DNA of 64,000 bases from Amulumruptor sp947039275 (GTDB taxonomy: Bacteria; Bacteroidota; Bacteroidia; Bacteroidales; Muribaculaceae): NCBI GenBank assembly GCA_947039275.1, contig CAMQYL010000004.1:54407-118406 (forward strand). The letters run 5' to 3'. Position 1 is the stretch's first letter. The number at the start of each line of letters is the position of its first letter. The notes beneath the pieces are model-generated. The model was not told the origin of the DNA. It saw nothing but the letters and a program-made list of their open reading frames with translations, and ran no database searches. The position numbers were made by a program, and so were the translations under genes. Below are positions 23,344 to 32,335 of the stretch, one piece after another.

Positions 23344-25455
23344 ATGAGACTATCACACTTTCTTGCAACACTTGCACTACTCCCATCAGTTGCTATGGCT
23401 GACTCTGCCTTTGACTGGGGCAACGCCAACGTCTATTTCGTTATCACCGACCGATTTGCCAACGGCGACAAGGACAACGACATCAACTACGGTCGTATCG
23501 TCGACTACGGGTCAGAGCAGAAGAATGCTGCCACCTTCCATGGCGGCGATTTCAAAGGTATGCTCCAGAAAGCCCGCGAGGGGTATTTCAAGGAACTCGG
23601 TGTAGACGTTGTGTGGATGACCGATGTTTACGAACAGATCCACGGATGGATGTCGGGCAGTGGTGCGGTCAATGATTTTCCCCACTATGGTTACCATGGC
23701 TACTATCCGCTTGATTACACGCAGATTGACAAGAACTATGGTACGGTGGAGGAATTTCGCGCCTTGGTAGATGAGCTCCACAGTCAGGGTATCCGCATGA
23801 TGCTCGGCGCTAATCTCAACGACCCCGGGTATCCTACGCTCCTTGATGCCGTGCAACTCGGATTTGCCGACACGGGGCTGACCGAACAGGAGGCGGCTGA
23901 GCATATACCGTCGTGGAGCTACGACCGCTTCTATGAGGGGCGTCTCGGCTGGAACGGCTGGTATGGACGCGACTGGGTGCGCATGCCTGATGAGGGTTGG
24001 GACGAATCCAATCCGCTACAAGCCACTCTATATGGTATGCCCGACTACAAGGACGAGAGCGACAAGCCTGTCAAAATTCCCGACTTCCTCAAGCGCAAAT
24101 GGAAGAAAGAGGGTCGCGCCAACGATGCCTGGGTCAATCCTTCGGCTAAAGACCTGCGGCGCGACCACCGCTGGAGCCCGGCACAATATGTAATTGCGTG
24201 GATTGCATCGTGGGTCGAGGAGTTCGGCATTGACGGCTTCCGCTGTGACATAGTGGAGAATGTGCATCTCCGTCGCTGGAAGGAGCTTAACGAGGCTTGC
24301 AATAAAGCCCTTGGCAAGTGGCGTGCCAGCCATCCCGAGGATTCTGCGTCACGATGGACCGACCGCTTCTACATGACAGGCGATTTTGACATGGCTGGCA
24401 TCGACCGCAAGCCTGACTATGCCAATGCAGGATTTTCAAGCATGGTCAATTTCTATTTCCCAAAACATGGTGACCTTGACGGAATAGTGTATCTCTGGCA
24501 AGCCTATGCCGACAGTGTGCAGGCTCACCGTGACTGGCATCCGTTCAGTTACCTCAACAATTCCTATCACCGCGATGCCGATATGACCAATATGATAGAC
24601 TGCGCCACCACTCTGTTGTTGTCTCCGGGTGTGTCGCAGATATTCTATGGCGATGAAACGGGTCGCAAACTCAGTGATGCCCGATATAACGTTGATGCAG
24701 ACCAGGCTTTCCGTTCCGATATGGACTGGAATGACATCGACTCGCTCCAGCTCTCCCACTTCCAGCGTCTCGGACAGATACGTCGTGCCCATCCAGCCAT
24801 CGGCAAGGGGCGGCAGATCACAATCGACACCCACACATGTCTGCGCGAATATGACGGTGATAGGCTGATAATCCGCGTGGCACCTATCGCAGGTCAGCCG
24901 ATTACAGTTGCAGGTCATTTCTCTGACGGCACGGTGCTTACCGACCTCTATACAGGTCAGACAGCAACCGTAGACGGCGGAAAGGTAACTTACCCGCGAT
25001 TTGAAAACAATGTCGCAGTTTTAGTGGGTAAAGAAAGTAAATTGAAAGCATCTCAGATGACGATGAGTCCGTCTGAGATTGTTGTAAGGTTCTTTGAAGA
25101 TGGCTACACGAACAAAAATTATGATTATGTCATGGAGTGCATCGCTGATGACTACATAGACCATAGTCCTGCTGGTGCTCGTAGCAATGCTGATGCTGTG
25201 GGGATACTCAAAATCGTAGCCGATCAGTTTTCCGACCTGAAAGTTACGGTTCTGGATGCCGTCGCATCCGGGGATATGTTAGCGACGAGAGTGCTTTTCC
25301 AAGGCACGCACACAGGGGAGTGCATGGGGATAGCACCGACTGGTAAACACATCGAATTTGAAGCGTTGGAAAACTTCAAAGTCGTCAACGGCAAAATCGT
25401 AGAGTCGTGGGGATACTGGCCTGACATGGAGATCCAGCGCAAGCTGACGGAGTGA
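23344..25455 (+). CDS. GH13-like protein with altered active site fused to a SnoaL-like domain
   Basis: 703 residues. The signal peptide (1-19) ends AMA. Residues about 25-560 are a GH13 barrel (VYFVITDRFANGD, YHGYYPLDY, GIDGFRCD). The nucleophile Asp302 is present, but other catalytic sites differ: GANLND (155-160) replaces DxVxNH, Asp347 in MTGDF stands where the acid/base Glu is expected, and NSYHRD (406-411) replaces NHD. Residues about 570-703 form a SnoaL/ester cyclase-like fold (SEIVVRFFEDGYTNKNYDYVMECIADDYIDH). It is exported, probably periplasmic. The fusion and altered site make ordinary amylase activity doubtful; binding or a modified reaction is inference. Confidence 0.75.
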   Translation: MRLSHFLATLALLPSVAMADSAFDWGNANVYFVITDRFANGDKDNDINYGRIVDYGSEQKNAATFHGGDFKGMLQKAREGYFKELGVDVVWMTDVYEQIHGWMSGSGAVNDFPHYGYHGYYPLDYTQIDKNYGTVEEFRALVDELHSQGIRMMLGANLNDPGYPTLLDAVQLGFADTGLTEQEAAEHIPSWSYDRFYEGRLGWNGWYGRDWVRMPDEGWDESNPLQATLYGMPDYKDESDKPVKIPDFLKRKWKKEGRANDAWVNPSAKDLRRDHRWSPAQYVIAWIASWVEEFGIDGFRCDIVENVHLRRWKELNEACNKALGKWRASHPEDSASRWTDRFYMTGDFDMAGIDRKPDYANAGFSSMVNFYFPKHGDLDGIVYLWQAYADSVQAHRDWHPFSYLNNSYHRDADMTNMIDCATTLLLSPGVSQIFYGDETGRKLSDARYNVDADQAFRSDMDWNDIDSLQLSHFQRLGQIRRAHPAIGKGRQITIDTHTCLREYDGDRLIIRVAPIAGQPITVAGHFSDGTVLTDLYTGQTATVDGGKVTYPRFENNVAVLVGKESKLKASQMTMSPSEIVVRFFEDGYTNKNYDYVMECIADDYIDHSPAGARSNADAVGILKIVADQFSDLKVTVLDAVASGDMLATRVLFQGTHTGECMGIAPTGKHIEFEALENFKVVNGKIVESWGYWPDMEIQRKLTE

Positions 25456-25554
25456 AACTCCCGTTTTTGTCGCAGCAATAGCTGCTTTCGTCTCAGAACC
25501 CGTGAGGGCTGAATGGGATGACTTACCTTTGTATTCGCAAGACCCATTAACCAG

Positions 25555-25577
25555 TAGGGACGCGGCGTGCCGCGTCA
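25555..25577. repeat. Single REP-like unit (core GCGGCGTGCCGC)
   Basis: One arm only, TAGGGAC-GCGGCGTGCCGC-GTCA, with no partner nearby. It lies in the 512-bp gap 25456-25967, which carries no gene. Confidence 0.7.
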
Positions 25578-25617
25578 TCAATGCTGCTGAAACTGACACT
25601 CAAATACATAGAAAGAT

Positions 25618-25855
25618 ACGTCGGAGACGTATCCGCTGTGCGAAACCCCATGCACGGAGCGACAGCGAACGTTCATGGGGGATCGAGACAAATCCAAAGT
25701 GTCAACCTCGGAGAGGTTGTGGCACGCAATAGTACCATGCTTTTAAGTGAGCCACAACCTCTCCGAGGTTGATCAGACAGGAGCTTATCGTACCCCATGA
25801 ACGTTCGCTGTCGCTCCGTGCATGGGGTTACGCACAGCCGCCACGTCTCCGACGT
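25618..25855. repeat. Nested inverted repeat (238 bp), perfect 35-bp and 21-bp arms
   Basis: Three nested pairs: a 13-bp outer pair (25618-25630 with 25843-25855), a perfect 35-bp pair (25646-25680 with 25793-25827) and a perfect 21-bp inner pair (25703-25723 with 25751-25771) that contains its own palindrome. It ends 113 bp before the receptor gene start. The architecture is like 20030-20260 and 20820-21059, with unrelated sequence. Confidence 0.85.
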
Positions 25856-25936
25856 GCCCATAAAGATTCATCGGCATTGCGCCGCATCCCTGCGGCTGAT
25901 TTCGGTTTTTGCAATCGGATTGCAGAAAAACAATTG

Positions 25937-25944
25937 TAACTTTG
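25937..25944 (+). promoter_or_regulatory. -7 promoter element of the receptor operon
   Basis: TAACTTTG matches TAnnTTTG. The nearest TTTG (25908-25911) is 25 nt upstream, longer than normal. The start codon is 23 nt downstream. Confidence 0.55.
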
Positions 25945-25967
25945 CATATTATTTAAAGGTAAGAAAG

Positions 25968-28025
25968 ATGTTTTTAAGGTTTTTGTTTGTAATTATTATG
26001 ATATGTTGCGGAGGTGCTTTTTTGCGGGCGCAGACTGACAGCATACCTGAGCAGAAGCTCCAAGAGGTCACGGTGACTGGTCAGTCGGCTCGGCAGCGTG
26101 TTACTGACGGACAGCTCGGCAGCGAGCGGTTGGAACTGACGAAGCTGGCTGCGACCCCTCAGCTTTTCGGCGAGACTGACATCATCAAGTCGATAACGTT
26201 GCTGCCTGGTGTGCACGGCGAGGCTGACGGAGCCGGAGGCTTTGAAGTCAGGGGAGGCAACGCTTATCAGAATCTTGTGACCGTCGACGGCGCGACGCTC
26301 TACAATCCGTCGCACATGATGGGTATCTTCTCGACGTTCAACGATGATGCCATGAGCCGCGCTACGCTCCACAAGGGACCTATCCCGGCGCAGTATGGCG
26401 GAGCCACATCGTCGGTGCTTGAGACTTCGATGAAGTCGGGCGACATGGAGAGCTATCATTTCGCAGGGACGGTGGGTATACTCAATGCCAAGATTGCTGC
26501 CGAAGGTCCGATCATCAAGGATAAGTTGTCATTTTCCGTGGCTGCGCGGCGGTCATATGTCGATCTGTTTCTCAAGCTGATACCTGAGTATAAGAGCACC
26601 GTGATGAACTTCTTCGATGTCAATGCCAAGTTGCGCTACAATATCAACCGCTCCAACATGCTTGACCTGTCATTCTTCGCTTCGCGTGACAATCTGGCTA
26701 TCAGCGACCTGATGGAGATGCACTGGGGCAATGTGGCAGCGAGTGCCAACTGGACTGCGAGGGCAGGGGAGCGGTGGCGGTTTGTGACCACAGGCGCGTT
26801 TACCAACTATACCACCGACATGGCGATGGATATTATGGATACAGACCAGAGGATGACCGAATATATACGCACTGCATCACTCAATGAGCGCATCATGTTT
26901 GACATTTCTGACAACCATAACGTAGAGATGGGTATGCGCTCGGAGCTGCTTCGGGTCAAGTCGGGCGAGATGGAGGTCAATGCTTCGCATCAGAAAGAAA
27001 TCCGTTCCGGCTGGCAGAATGCCCTTTGGGCTGGATACGAGGGGACGTTCAGCGAACGTGTCTCCCTGTCGTTAGGAGCGAGACTGTCCGTGTTCAGCGC
27101 GATGTCGGGTGACCGCTTCCATGCTTTTGAAGCCCTGCATGAAGATATGCCTGATTTCTCAAGCAAGACATATGTCGATTTCGAGCCTCGCGGCAGTATG
27201 AAATACAATATCAACCAGTATCACAATGTCAAAGCCGGGGCATCGCTGACCACACAGAACCTTCACGGCATACGAGCCACATCCACCACATTTCCGTTTG
27301 ACAGATATGCCCTGACATCGGCTGAGGTAAAGCCCGAACGGACTGCCCAATATTCGGTGGGCTACTCAGGCATGACTGCCAATGGCGCATGGGACTGGTC
27401 AGCCGAGGGTTACTACAAGTCCATGCACAATGTCTATGACTACCGCGAGGGCATGATGATGTTTTCGCGTGTCAGCCTCGAGAGTCTGATTATGGGCGGT
27501 CAGGGTCGGAGCTACGGCTTGGAACTGATGCTCCGCAAGAATACGGGTAAACTCAACGGCTGGATTTCCTACACCCTGTCAAAGACCGAGACGAAGATTG
27601 ACGGCATCAACTCAGGACGCTGGTATGACGCTTCCAATGACCGCCGGCATGATGTGGCAGTCGTAGCTATGTATGACCTCAACGATGCGTGGAAATTCTC
27701 TGCATCGTGGACTTACTCGTCAGGACGTCCGCTGACTGCCCCTGATGCCAAGTATGAGATCAGCGGCACCACCTGCTACTATTATTCGGAGCGCAACGGC
27801 TATCAGACCCCGGCATCGCACCGATTGGATCTCTCTGCCACCTACACACGTGTGGGCAAGCGGTGCACGTCGATATGGTCGTTCGGCATATTCAATGTCT
27901 ATGCCCATTACAGCCCGTTTGTGATCTATTTTGAAGACGATGCCACCAAGCCGTCAGGCACGAGGGCTGTGCAACAGTCGCTTTTCGGCATCGTGCCATC
28001 GGTATCATACACCATTAAATTCTGA
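25968..28025 (+). CDS. TonB-dependent receptor (DUF4249-partner type)
   Basis: 685 residues from ATG 25968, the start of a signal peptide (MFLRFLFVIIMICCGGAFLRAQ); the frame reaches back to 25797 across the promoter and palindrome. The plug domain (about 30-160) contains LQEVTVTGQSARQR, DIIKSITLLPGV and EVRGGNAYQNLVTVDGATLYNP; the rest is a 22-strand-type barrel ending in Phe (SYTIKF). It imports an unknown ligand across the outer membrane. It lacks the CarboxypepD_reg domain of SusC-type receptors. It is the first gene of a five-gene run with the DUF4249 lipoprotein 5 bp downstream, then kinase, regulator and flavoprotein. Confidence 0.88.
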   Translation: MFLRFLFVIIMICCGGAFLRAQTDSIPEQKLQEVTVTGQSARQRVTDGQLGSERLELTKLAATPQLFGETDIIKSITLLPGVHGEADGAGGFEVRGGNAYQNLVTVDGATLYNPSHMMGIFSTFNDDAMSRATLHKGPIPAQYGGATSSVLETSMKSGDMESYHFAGTVGILNAKIAAEGPIIKDKLSFSVAARRSYVDLFLKLIPEYKSTVMNFFDVNAKLRYNINRSNMLDLSFFASRDNLAISDLMEMHWGNVAASANWTARAGERWRFVTTGAFTNYTTDMAMDIMDTDQRMTEYIRTASLNERIMFDISDNHNVEMGMRSELLRVKSGEMEVNASHQKEIRSGWQNALWAGYEGTFSERVSLSLGARLSVFSAMSGDRFHAFEALHEDMPDFSSKTYVDFEPRGSMKYNINQYHNVKAGASLTTQNLHGIRATSTTFPFDRYALTSAEVKPERTAQYSVGYSGMTANGAWDWSAEGYYKSMHNVYDYREGMMMFSRVSLESLIMGGQGRSYGLELMLRKNTGKLNGWISYTLSKTETKIDGINSGRWYDASNDRRHDVAVVAMYDLNDAWKFSASWTYSSGRPLTAPDAKYEISGTTCYYYSERNGYQTPASHRLDLSATYTRVGKRCTSIWSFGIFNVYAHYSPFVIYFEDDATKPSGTRAVQQSLFGIVPSVSYTIKF

Positions 28026-28030
28026 CGATT

Positions 28031-28831
28031 ATGAAATATCTGTTTCCTATACTGCTGTGCGCATCGTTGCTGTGTGCCTCTTGCGAGAAAGAACTTGATT
28101 TCCACTACCATGATGTAGAGCCGCAATTGGTTATAGAGGGCAATCTTACCGAGGCAGGAGCTGCCGTGTCTCTGACTCGTACCACTCCGATGGATGAGGC
28201 GATGAACCAGGCTAAAATCACTGATGCGACAGTCCGTCTGACCGATGTGACCGCTGGTGTCACCACTTCGTTGGTGCCCGATGCATCTGGCGTGTTTAAG
28301 GATGTCACCCCTGGTATCGAGGGGCATGAATACCGCCTTGATGTGATGACAGGCGGCAATGTCTACTCGTCAACGAGCGTGATGAGAAAGCAGACCGAGC
28401 TGCTCGGACTTGAATTCCGCTGGATAAAGATGCCTTATGATTATGTGGCGGTCTTGCAGGTGTCGTTTACCGACACTCCGCAGGCAGGCGATTGCTACTG
28501 GGTGCGTCTCTACCGCAACGGCGAGGCATACATGTGGAGCGTGCTTGACGATTGCCACGCCGTCAGCGGTGTGATACACGAGGTCATAATGACCAGCCGC
28601 AAGGATACAGAAGAGGAGGATGACAACACTGTGCTCCGTGACGGTGACGTAGTGACTGTCGAGGTGCTTCCGATATCGCTTGAGATGTTGGATTATCTTG
28701 TTGCTTTGCAAAGCGACAGCAACGGACCGCAGATGTTCAGCGGAGGCTTCTGCTTAGGATATTTCCTCGCATCGCCGGTTGCCAAGGGTGAAATCACATA
28801 CCGACCTGACCAGATGGAGGAAGTGGAGTGA
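28031..28831 (+). CDS. DUF4249 lipoprotein, receptor partner
   Basis: 266 residues. The lipoprotein signal ends LLCASCEKE, with Cys at about residue 19. The DUF4249 pattern follows: PQLVIEGNLTEAGAAVSLTRTT, ITDATVRLTD and a Gly-rich beta-sandwich (GHEYRLDV). Members are encoded next to TonB-dependent receptors and are thought to be surface lipoproteins that help capture the ligand. It overlaps the next gene by 4 nt (GTGA), so it is translationally coupled to the kinase. Confidence 0.85.
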   Translation: MKYLFPILLCASLLCASCEKELDFHYHDVEPQLVIEGNLTEAGAAVSLTRTTPMDEAMNQAKITDATVRLTDVTAGVTTSLVPDASGVFKDVTPGIEGHEYRLDVMTGGNVYSSTSVMRKQTELLGLEFRWIKMPYDYVAVLQVSFTDTPQAGDCYWVRLYRNGEAYMWSVLDDCHAVSGVIHEVIMTSRKDTEEEDDNTVLRDGDVVTVEVLPISLEMLDYLVALQSDSNGPQMFSGGFCLGYFLASPVAKGEITYRPDQMEEVE

Positions 28832-30573
28832 AAACAGTACTGAAATATCTGCTGCTGGTAGTCACCTTTGCCTTCGTGTCGTCTGGGGCTGTGGTGGCTG
28901 CTTTCATGGACTCGTATGAGCAGGTGGGCTATGCCATCTGCTGGCTGATGGTGCCTCTGACTGCGCTTTTCATGGCGGCAGCGATGGTCGATGTCAGAGT
29001 GGCAGTGCCAAGGCTGTTGTTGCATCAGCGTTATGTGGCATATTGCCTGTGGATAGTGCTGCTGGCATTTGTCGCTTCTACTCTCGGACTGGCGATGGAG
29101 TATCTGATACGTCAATGGCTTGGCATGCCTCCACGCATCTCCTACTATCTGTCGCCATGGATTCTCGTCGACAGCTTTATCAACAGCCTGTTGCTCGCGA
29201 TGATACTTCTGGGTATAGGAGCCATGAAGCTCTATGAGCGGTGGAACGCCGAGCTCTCAGAGGAGGCGCATATGTCTGAAACCCTCAGGCGGTATATTGC
29301 GGCAGTGCGTTCGCGGCTTGATCCGGCTATGATACTCAGCGGGCTTGATCAGGTGGGCGGAGTGCTGCGGGATGCTCCCGACATGGCTGCGGCTGAGATA
29401 AGGAAGTTTGCCGAGCATCTGCGCCACCAGTTATATGAGCTGCCTACGCCGCCGGTAGATATGCCGGGCGTGGACGCTGACGAGGCTTCATATTCCTCGT
29501 TGACCGAATTTCTCGTGGCGCGTCGTTACCGTCTGTGGCGGCATCTGATTTTCCAGTTTCTGCTGGCAGTCATAGCGTTCGGCACTTTTTTCAATGCTCC
29601 TGATCAACCCGAGTTCACTCTGGAACGTATGGCTGGAGCAGTGTGCATGTACCTGGTTCTCAACTTCTTGGCATACATCAACATACTGTGGCTGTTTCGT
29701 GGCTTCAGGCGACACCGCAATCTGCGCAGGTACTGTCTCATGGTTGTGGCGGTCATTATCTTCATGACCGTGGTTATGATAGGTATAGAAATCGCCACCT
29801 ACGAGCCGGCAGCTTATAATCATTCCCTGCCTATGCCGATAATGGTGGTGTCAACGATAGGGTCGATGCTGACCATGGCATTTTTCATAGGTGGCACCGG
29901 TGCGATATTGTTTTTGCAGGACTGGATAATCGGTACAAGACGCAAGACCAAACTGCGCACAGAGACTTTGCGGCAGGAATATGCGTTTCTGCGCAAGCAG
30001 ATCAATCCCCACTTCCTGTTTAATGTACTCAACAATGTCGGCATTCTGGCTGACGAGGATCCTCGTCAAGCATCAGAGATGCTTGATCAATTGAAAATAC
30101 TTCTACAATACCAGTTCTCACAGGGTGCCCGTGGTTGTGCCACCGTGGCGCATGAGGTGTGGTTTCTTCGTTCGTATCTCAACCTGGAGAAGGCGCGCAT
30201 AGAGCCGTTTGACTACTCCATCACCACCGACCGCCGTGTTGGGGAGATGTTTGTGCCTACTCTGATATTTATAACCTTTGTGGAAAACGCGGTGAAGTAC
30301 AGCTCGGTGGTCAATGGGCGGCGTTACGTTGATGTCTCGTTTGCAAGAGCTCCTCATGGCATGTGCTGGATGAGGTGCGTAAATTCGTTTTCGCATGACA
30401 GCGGTAGGTCAGACGTTCATTCGGGAGGTTTGGGGCTGGTTAACACGCGCCGACGTCTTGAATATCTCTACGGCGAACGCTTTTCGCTCTCCGAGCATGT
30501 GGAATCCGGCGAATATATCGTAAATTTGACTATCCCAACATATATAGAAGATGAAATGCCTGATAGTAGATGA
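28828..30573 (+). CDS. LytS-type sensor histidine kinase with duplicated membrane-DHp unit
   Basis: 581 residues, GTG start inside the stop of the preceding gene. Two similar halves are visible. Half one has four membrane segments (about 5-135) and a helix pair (about 155-205) resembling a DHp, but at the phosphoacceptor position DPAM has Ala167. Half two has four membrane segments (about 235-370), then a genuine His_kinase (PF06580-type) DHp with INPHFLFN, His395, and an ATPase domain with the N-box FVENAVKYS and G-box GGLGLVNTRRRLEYLYG. Only the second half can autophosphorylate. The response regulator gene overlaps by 23 nt. It probably senses something linked to the upstream receptor. Confidence 0.88.
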   Translation: MKTVLKYLLLVVTFAFVSSGAVVAAFMDSYEQVGYAICWLMVPLTALFMAAAMVDVRVAVPRLLLHQRYVAYCLWIVLLAFVASTLGLAMEYLIRQWLGMPPRISYYLSPWILVDSFINSLLLAMILLGIGAMKLYERWNAELSEEAHMSETLRRYIAAVRSRLDPAMILSGLDQVGGVLRDAPDMAAAEIRKFAEHLRHQLYELPTPPVDMPGVDADEASYSSLTEFLVARRYRLWRHLIFQFLLAVIAFGTFFNAPDQPEFTLERMAGAVCMYLVLNFLAYINILWLFRGFRRHRNLRRYCLMVVAVIIFMTVVMIGIEIATYEPAAYNHSLPMPIMVVSTIGSMLTMAFFIGGTGAILFLQDWIIGTRRKTKLRTETLRQEYAFLRKQINPHFLFNVLNNVGILADEDPRQASEMLDQLKILLQYQFSQGARGCATVAHEVWFLRSYLNLEKARIEPFDYSITTDRRVGEMFVPTLIFITFVENAVKYSSVVNGRRYVDVSFARAPHGMCWMRCVNSFSHDSGRSDVHSGGLGLVNTRRRLEYLYGERFSLSEHVESGEYIVNLTIPTYIEDEMPDSR

Positions 30574-31258
30574 CGAACCGATAGCACGGCGCGGGCTTAA
30601 ACGGCTCGTGGATGCGCATCCGCAGCTCGAACTGTGTGGCACAGCTGTCAATGCAGCCGAAGCGGCGGAGCTGATGGCTGCGGAGCCTGTAGATCTGGTG
30701 CTGCTTGACATACAGATGCCAGGACTGACAGGTATGGAATTTGCCCGTCAGATACCGCATGACACCCTTGTGATATTCACGACAGCCTATTCGGAGTATG
30801 CTGTGGAGAGCTATCAGGTGGATGCCGTGGACTATCTGCTCAAGCCTATAGACCCCGAGCGGTTTGACCGCGCTGTCAATAAGGCTTCGGAATATCACAC
30901 CTTGCTGAAGAAGGAAGCGCAGGATGCGGATATCGTGAAGCCTGACACTGACTTTATAATCATAAAAGCTGACCGGAGGTATCACCGGGTCATGCACTCT
31001 GACATACTCTATGTCGAGGGGCTGAAAGATTATGTGATATTACATCTCAGTGACAACCGCCGCCTCGTCACGCGCATGACCATCAAGGGCATGGAGGATG
31101 CGCTGCCTGACGGCATGTTTCTTCGCGTCAACAAATCCAACATCGTCAACATCGGTGCGGTGGATTCGTTTGACAACAATGACGTGTTTATCCGTGACAC
31201 AGAAATATCCATCGGCCAGGCATTTCGTGACGGGGTTCTGGAAAGATTATTGCAATAG
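30551..31258 (+). CDS. LytTR-type response regulator
   Basis: 235 residues. The receiver domain (1-115) has the acidic pair Asp7-Asp8, phosphoacceptor Asp53 (LLDIQMPG) and the LKPID Lys. The LytTR DNA-binding domain (about 135-235) shows IKADRRYHRVMHSDILYVEGLKDYV and FLRVNKSNIVNI. It overlaps the kinase gene and is clearly its partner. LytTR proteins bind paired direct repeats; the target is likely the promoter of the receptor operon, though no site was found with confidence. Confidence 0.9.
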   Translation: MKCLIVDDEPIARRGLKRLVDAHPQLELCGTAVNAAEAAELMAAEPVDLVLLDIQMPGLTGMEFARQIPHDTLVIFTTAYSEYAVESYQVDAVDYLLKPIDPERFDRAVNKASEYHTLLKKEAQDADIVKPDTDFIIIKADRRYHRVMHSDILYVEGLKDYVILHLSDNRRLVTRMTIKGMEDALPDGMFLRVNKSNIVNIGAVDSFDNNDVFIRDTEISIGQAFRDGVLERLLQ

Positions 31259-31260
31259 AT

Positions 31261-31845
31261 ATGGAAAAGAAAGTATTGATAATAAACGCATCTCCGCGTG
31301 TCAACGGGCATATCAGCCGTCTGCTCGGCATGGCTAAAGAATCGCTTGAATCTGACGGGTACAGCGTCACTGAGTTTGCAGTCGCCACCTCTGCCTACCG
31401 CCACTGCACCGGGTGCATGGCATGCCGAAGCAAGGGCGACTGCGTGTTGCCCCAAGATGATGCACAGCGCTTTGCCTCACTGTTGAAAGACCATGACCTC
31501 ATACTCCTTGGCACGCCCTGCTATTGGGGCAACATGCCAGGGCAGCTGAAAGGCTTGTTTGACCGCGTGGCATACGCCATGGCATCCGATAACGCATCCC
31601 TGTATCCGCGCCCGTTGATGAAAGGCAAACGCGCCGCCATCATAGTCACCTCCACCACCCCCTGGCCGTGGAACATCCTCTACCATCAGACCACAGGCAC
31701 CATCCGCGCCCTTCGCGAAATCTTCCGCTACAGCGGCATCCGCATAGCCGCCACCCTCCAGAAAGGAAACACCCGCCACCACCCCGGCATCACCCCACGC
31801 GACACCCGCCGCCTGACCCACCTCCTCCACCGCCTCACCCACTGA
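31261..31845 (+). CDS. Flavodoxin-fold NAD(P)H/FMN oxidoreductase, Fe-S flavoprotein-like
   Basis: 194 residues. A flavodoxin-like fold begins VLIINASPRVNGHISRL, with the FMN phosphate loop SPRVNGHIS. A Cys cluster (CTGCMACRSKGDC, about residues 43-55) is typical of iron-sulfur flavoprotein relatives. LGTPCYWGNMPGQLKGLFDR is the FMN-isoalloxazine loop. The C-terminus is rich in Arg, His, Thr and Pro. It starts two bases after the regulator stop, so it is in the same operon. It probably reduces a small substrate; which one is unknown. Confidence 0.8.
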   Translation: MEKKVLIINASPRVNGHISRLLGMAKESLESDGYSVTEFAVATSAYRHCTGCMACRSKGDCVLPQDDAQRFASLLKDHDLILLGTPCYWGNMPGQLKGLFDRVAYAMASDNASLYPRPLMKGKRAAIIVTSTTPWPWNILYHQTTGTIRALREIFRYSGIRIAATLQKGNTRHHPGITPRDTRRLTHLLHRLTH

Positions 31846-31873
31846 CCCCCTGCATGCTATTTGTATGAGTATT

Positions 31874-31906
31874 ATTGGTCGCAATTAAAGTTTTTCGCTA
31901 TATTTG
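31874..31906 (+). promoter_or_regulatory. Promoter of the Zn-ribbon/KAP/DUF262 operon
   Basis: ATTG (31874-31877), a 21-nt spacer and TATATTTG (31899-31906). The first gene starts at 32075, so a leader of about 160 nt is made. Confidence 0.65.
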
Positions 31907-31958
31907 CATTAAAACGTTTGCACAACAAGCAAGACATAACAATTAGCATTGACAAGCC

Positions 31959-31998
31959 ATGACTATGGTTCGATTAGGTTAAATCTGATAGATTTAAC
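31959..31998 (+). promoter_or_regulatory. Leader mini-ORF overlapping a hairpin
   Basis: In the operon leader a seven-codon frame (MTMVRLG, 31959-31982) stops inside a perfect 9-bp, 3-nt-loop hairpin (31978-31986 with 31990-31998). No T-run follows. This could be a translational attenuator, or chance. Confidence 0.3.
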
Positions 31999-32074
31999 GA
32001 AGGGTCGAAAGAAGTAGGTAAAAAACTTGTCACATGCGAAACGACCTATTACCATCAAAAACTATATCATTACC

Positions 32075-32326
32075 ATGGCAAATTTCTACTGTGAGTATTG
32101 CGGACATAAGTCCAGCAGCGTATCTTCTCTGACCAGCGCTTCATGTCCGCGCCATCCCCTCGGTTTCTGTAAGGGCAAGCATAAACTTTATGAGGGTTCG
32201 GAAAAATCAAAATACACTTGTAAATATTGTGGGCATCAGTCGTCTTCTTTAGCATCATTAACCGGTGCTTCGTGTCCGCGACATCCCCTCGGATTCTGTA
32301 AGGGTAAACATTCACCGGCATTGTAA
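32075..32326 (+). CDS. Tandem zinc-ribbon-like small protein
   Basis: 83 residues from ATG 32075 (MANFYC); a longer frame from 32027 adds no homologous sequence. It consists of two near-identical halves of about 40 residues, each with YCxYCGH, an SLT motif, ASCPRHPLGFCKGKH. Each half has Cys-x2-Cys-x-His and Cys-x2-His pairs suited to bind Zn. Such small proteins occur in Bacteroidota genomes without assigned function. It ends nine bases before the KAP gene and shares its promoter, so it is the first gene of the candidate defence operon; it could be a DNA-binding or regulatory subunit, but this is inference. Confidence 0.75.
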   Translation: MANFYCEYCGHKSSSVSSLTSASCPRHPLGFCKGKHKLYEGSEKSKYTCKYCGHQSSSLASLTGASCPRHPLGFCKGKHSPAL

Positions 32327-32335
32327 TCTCCATCC

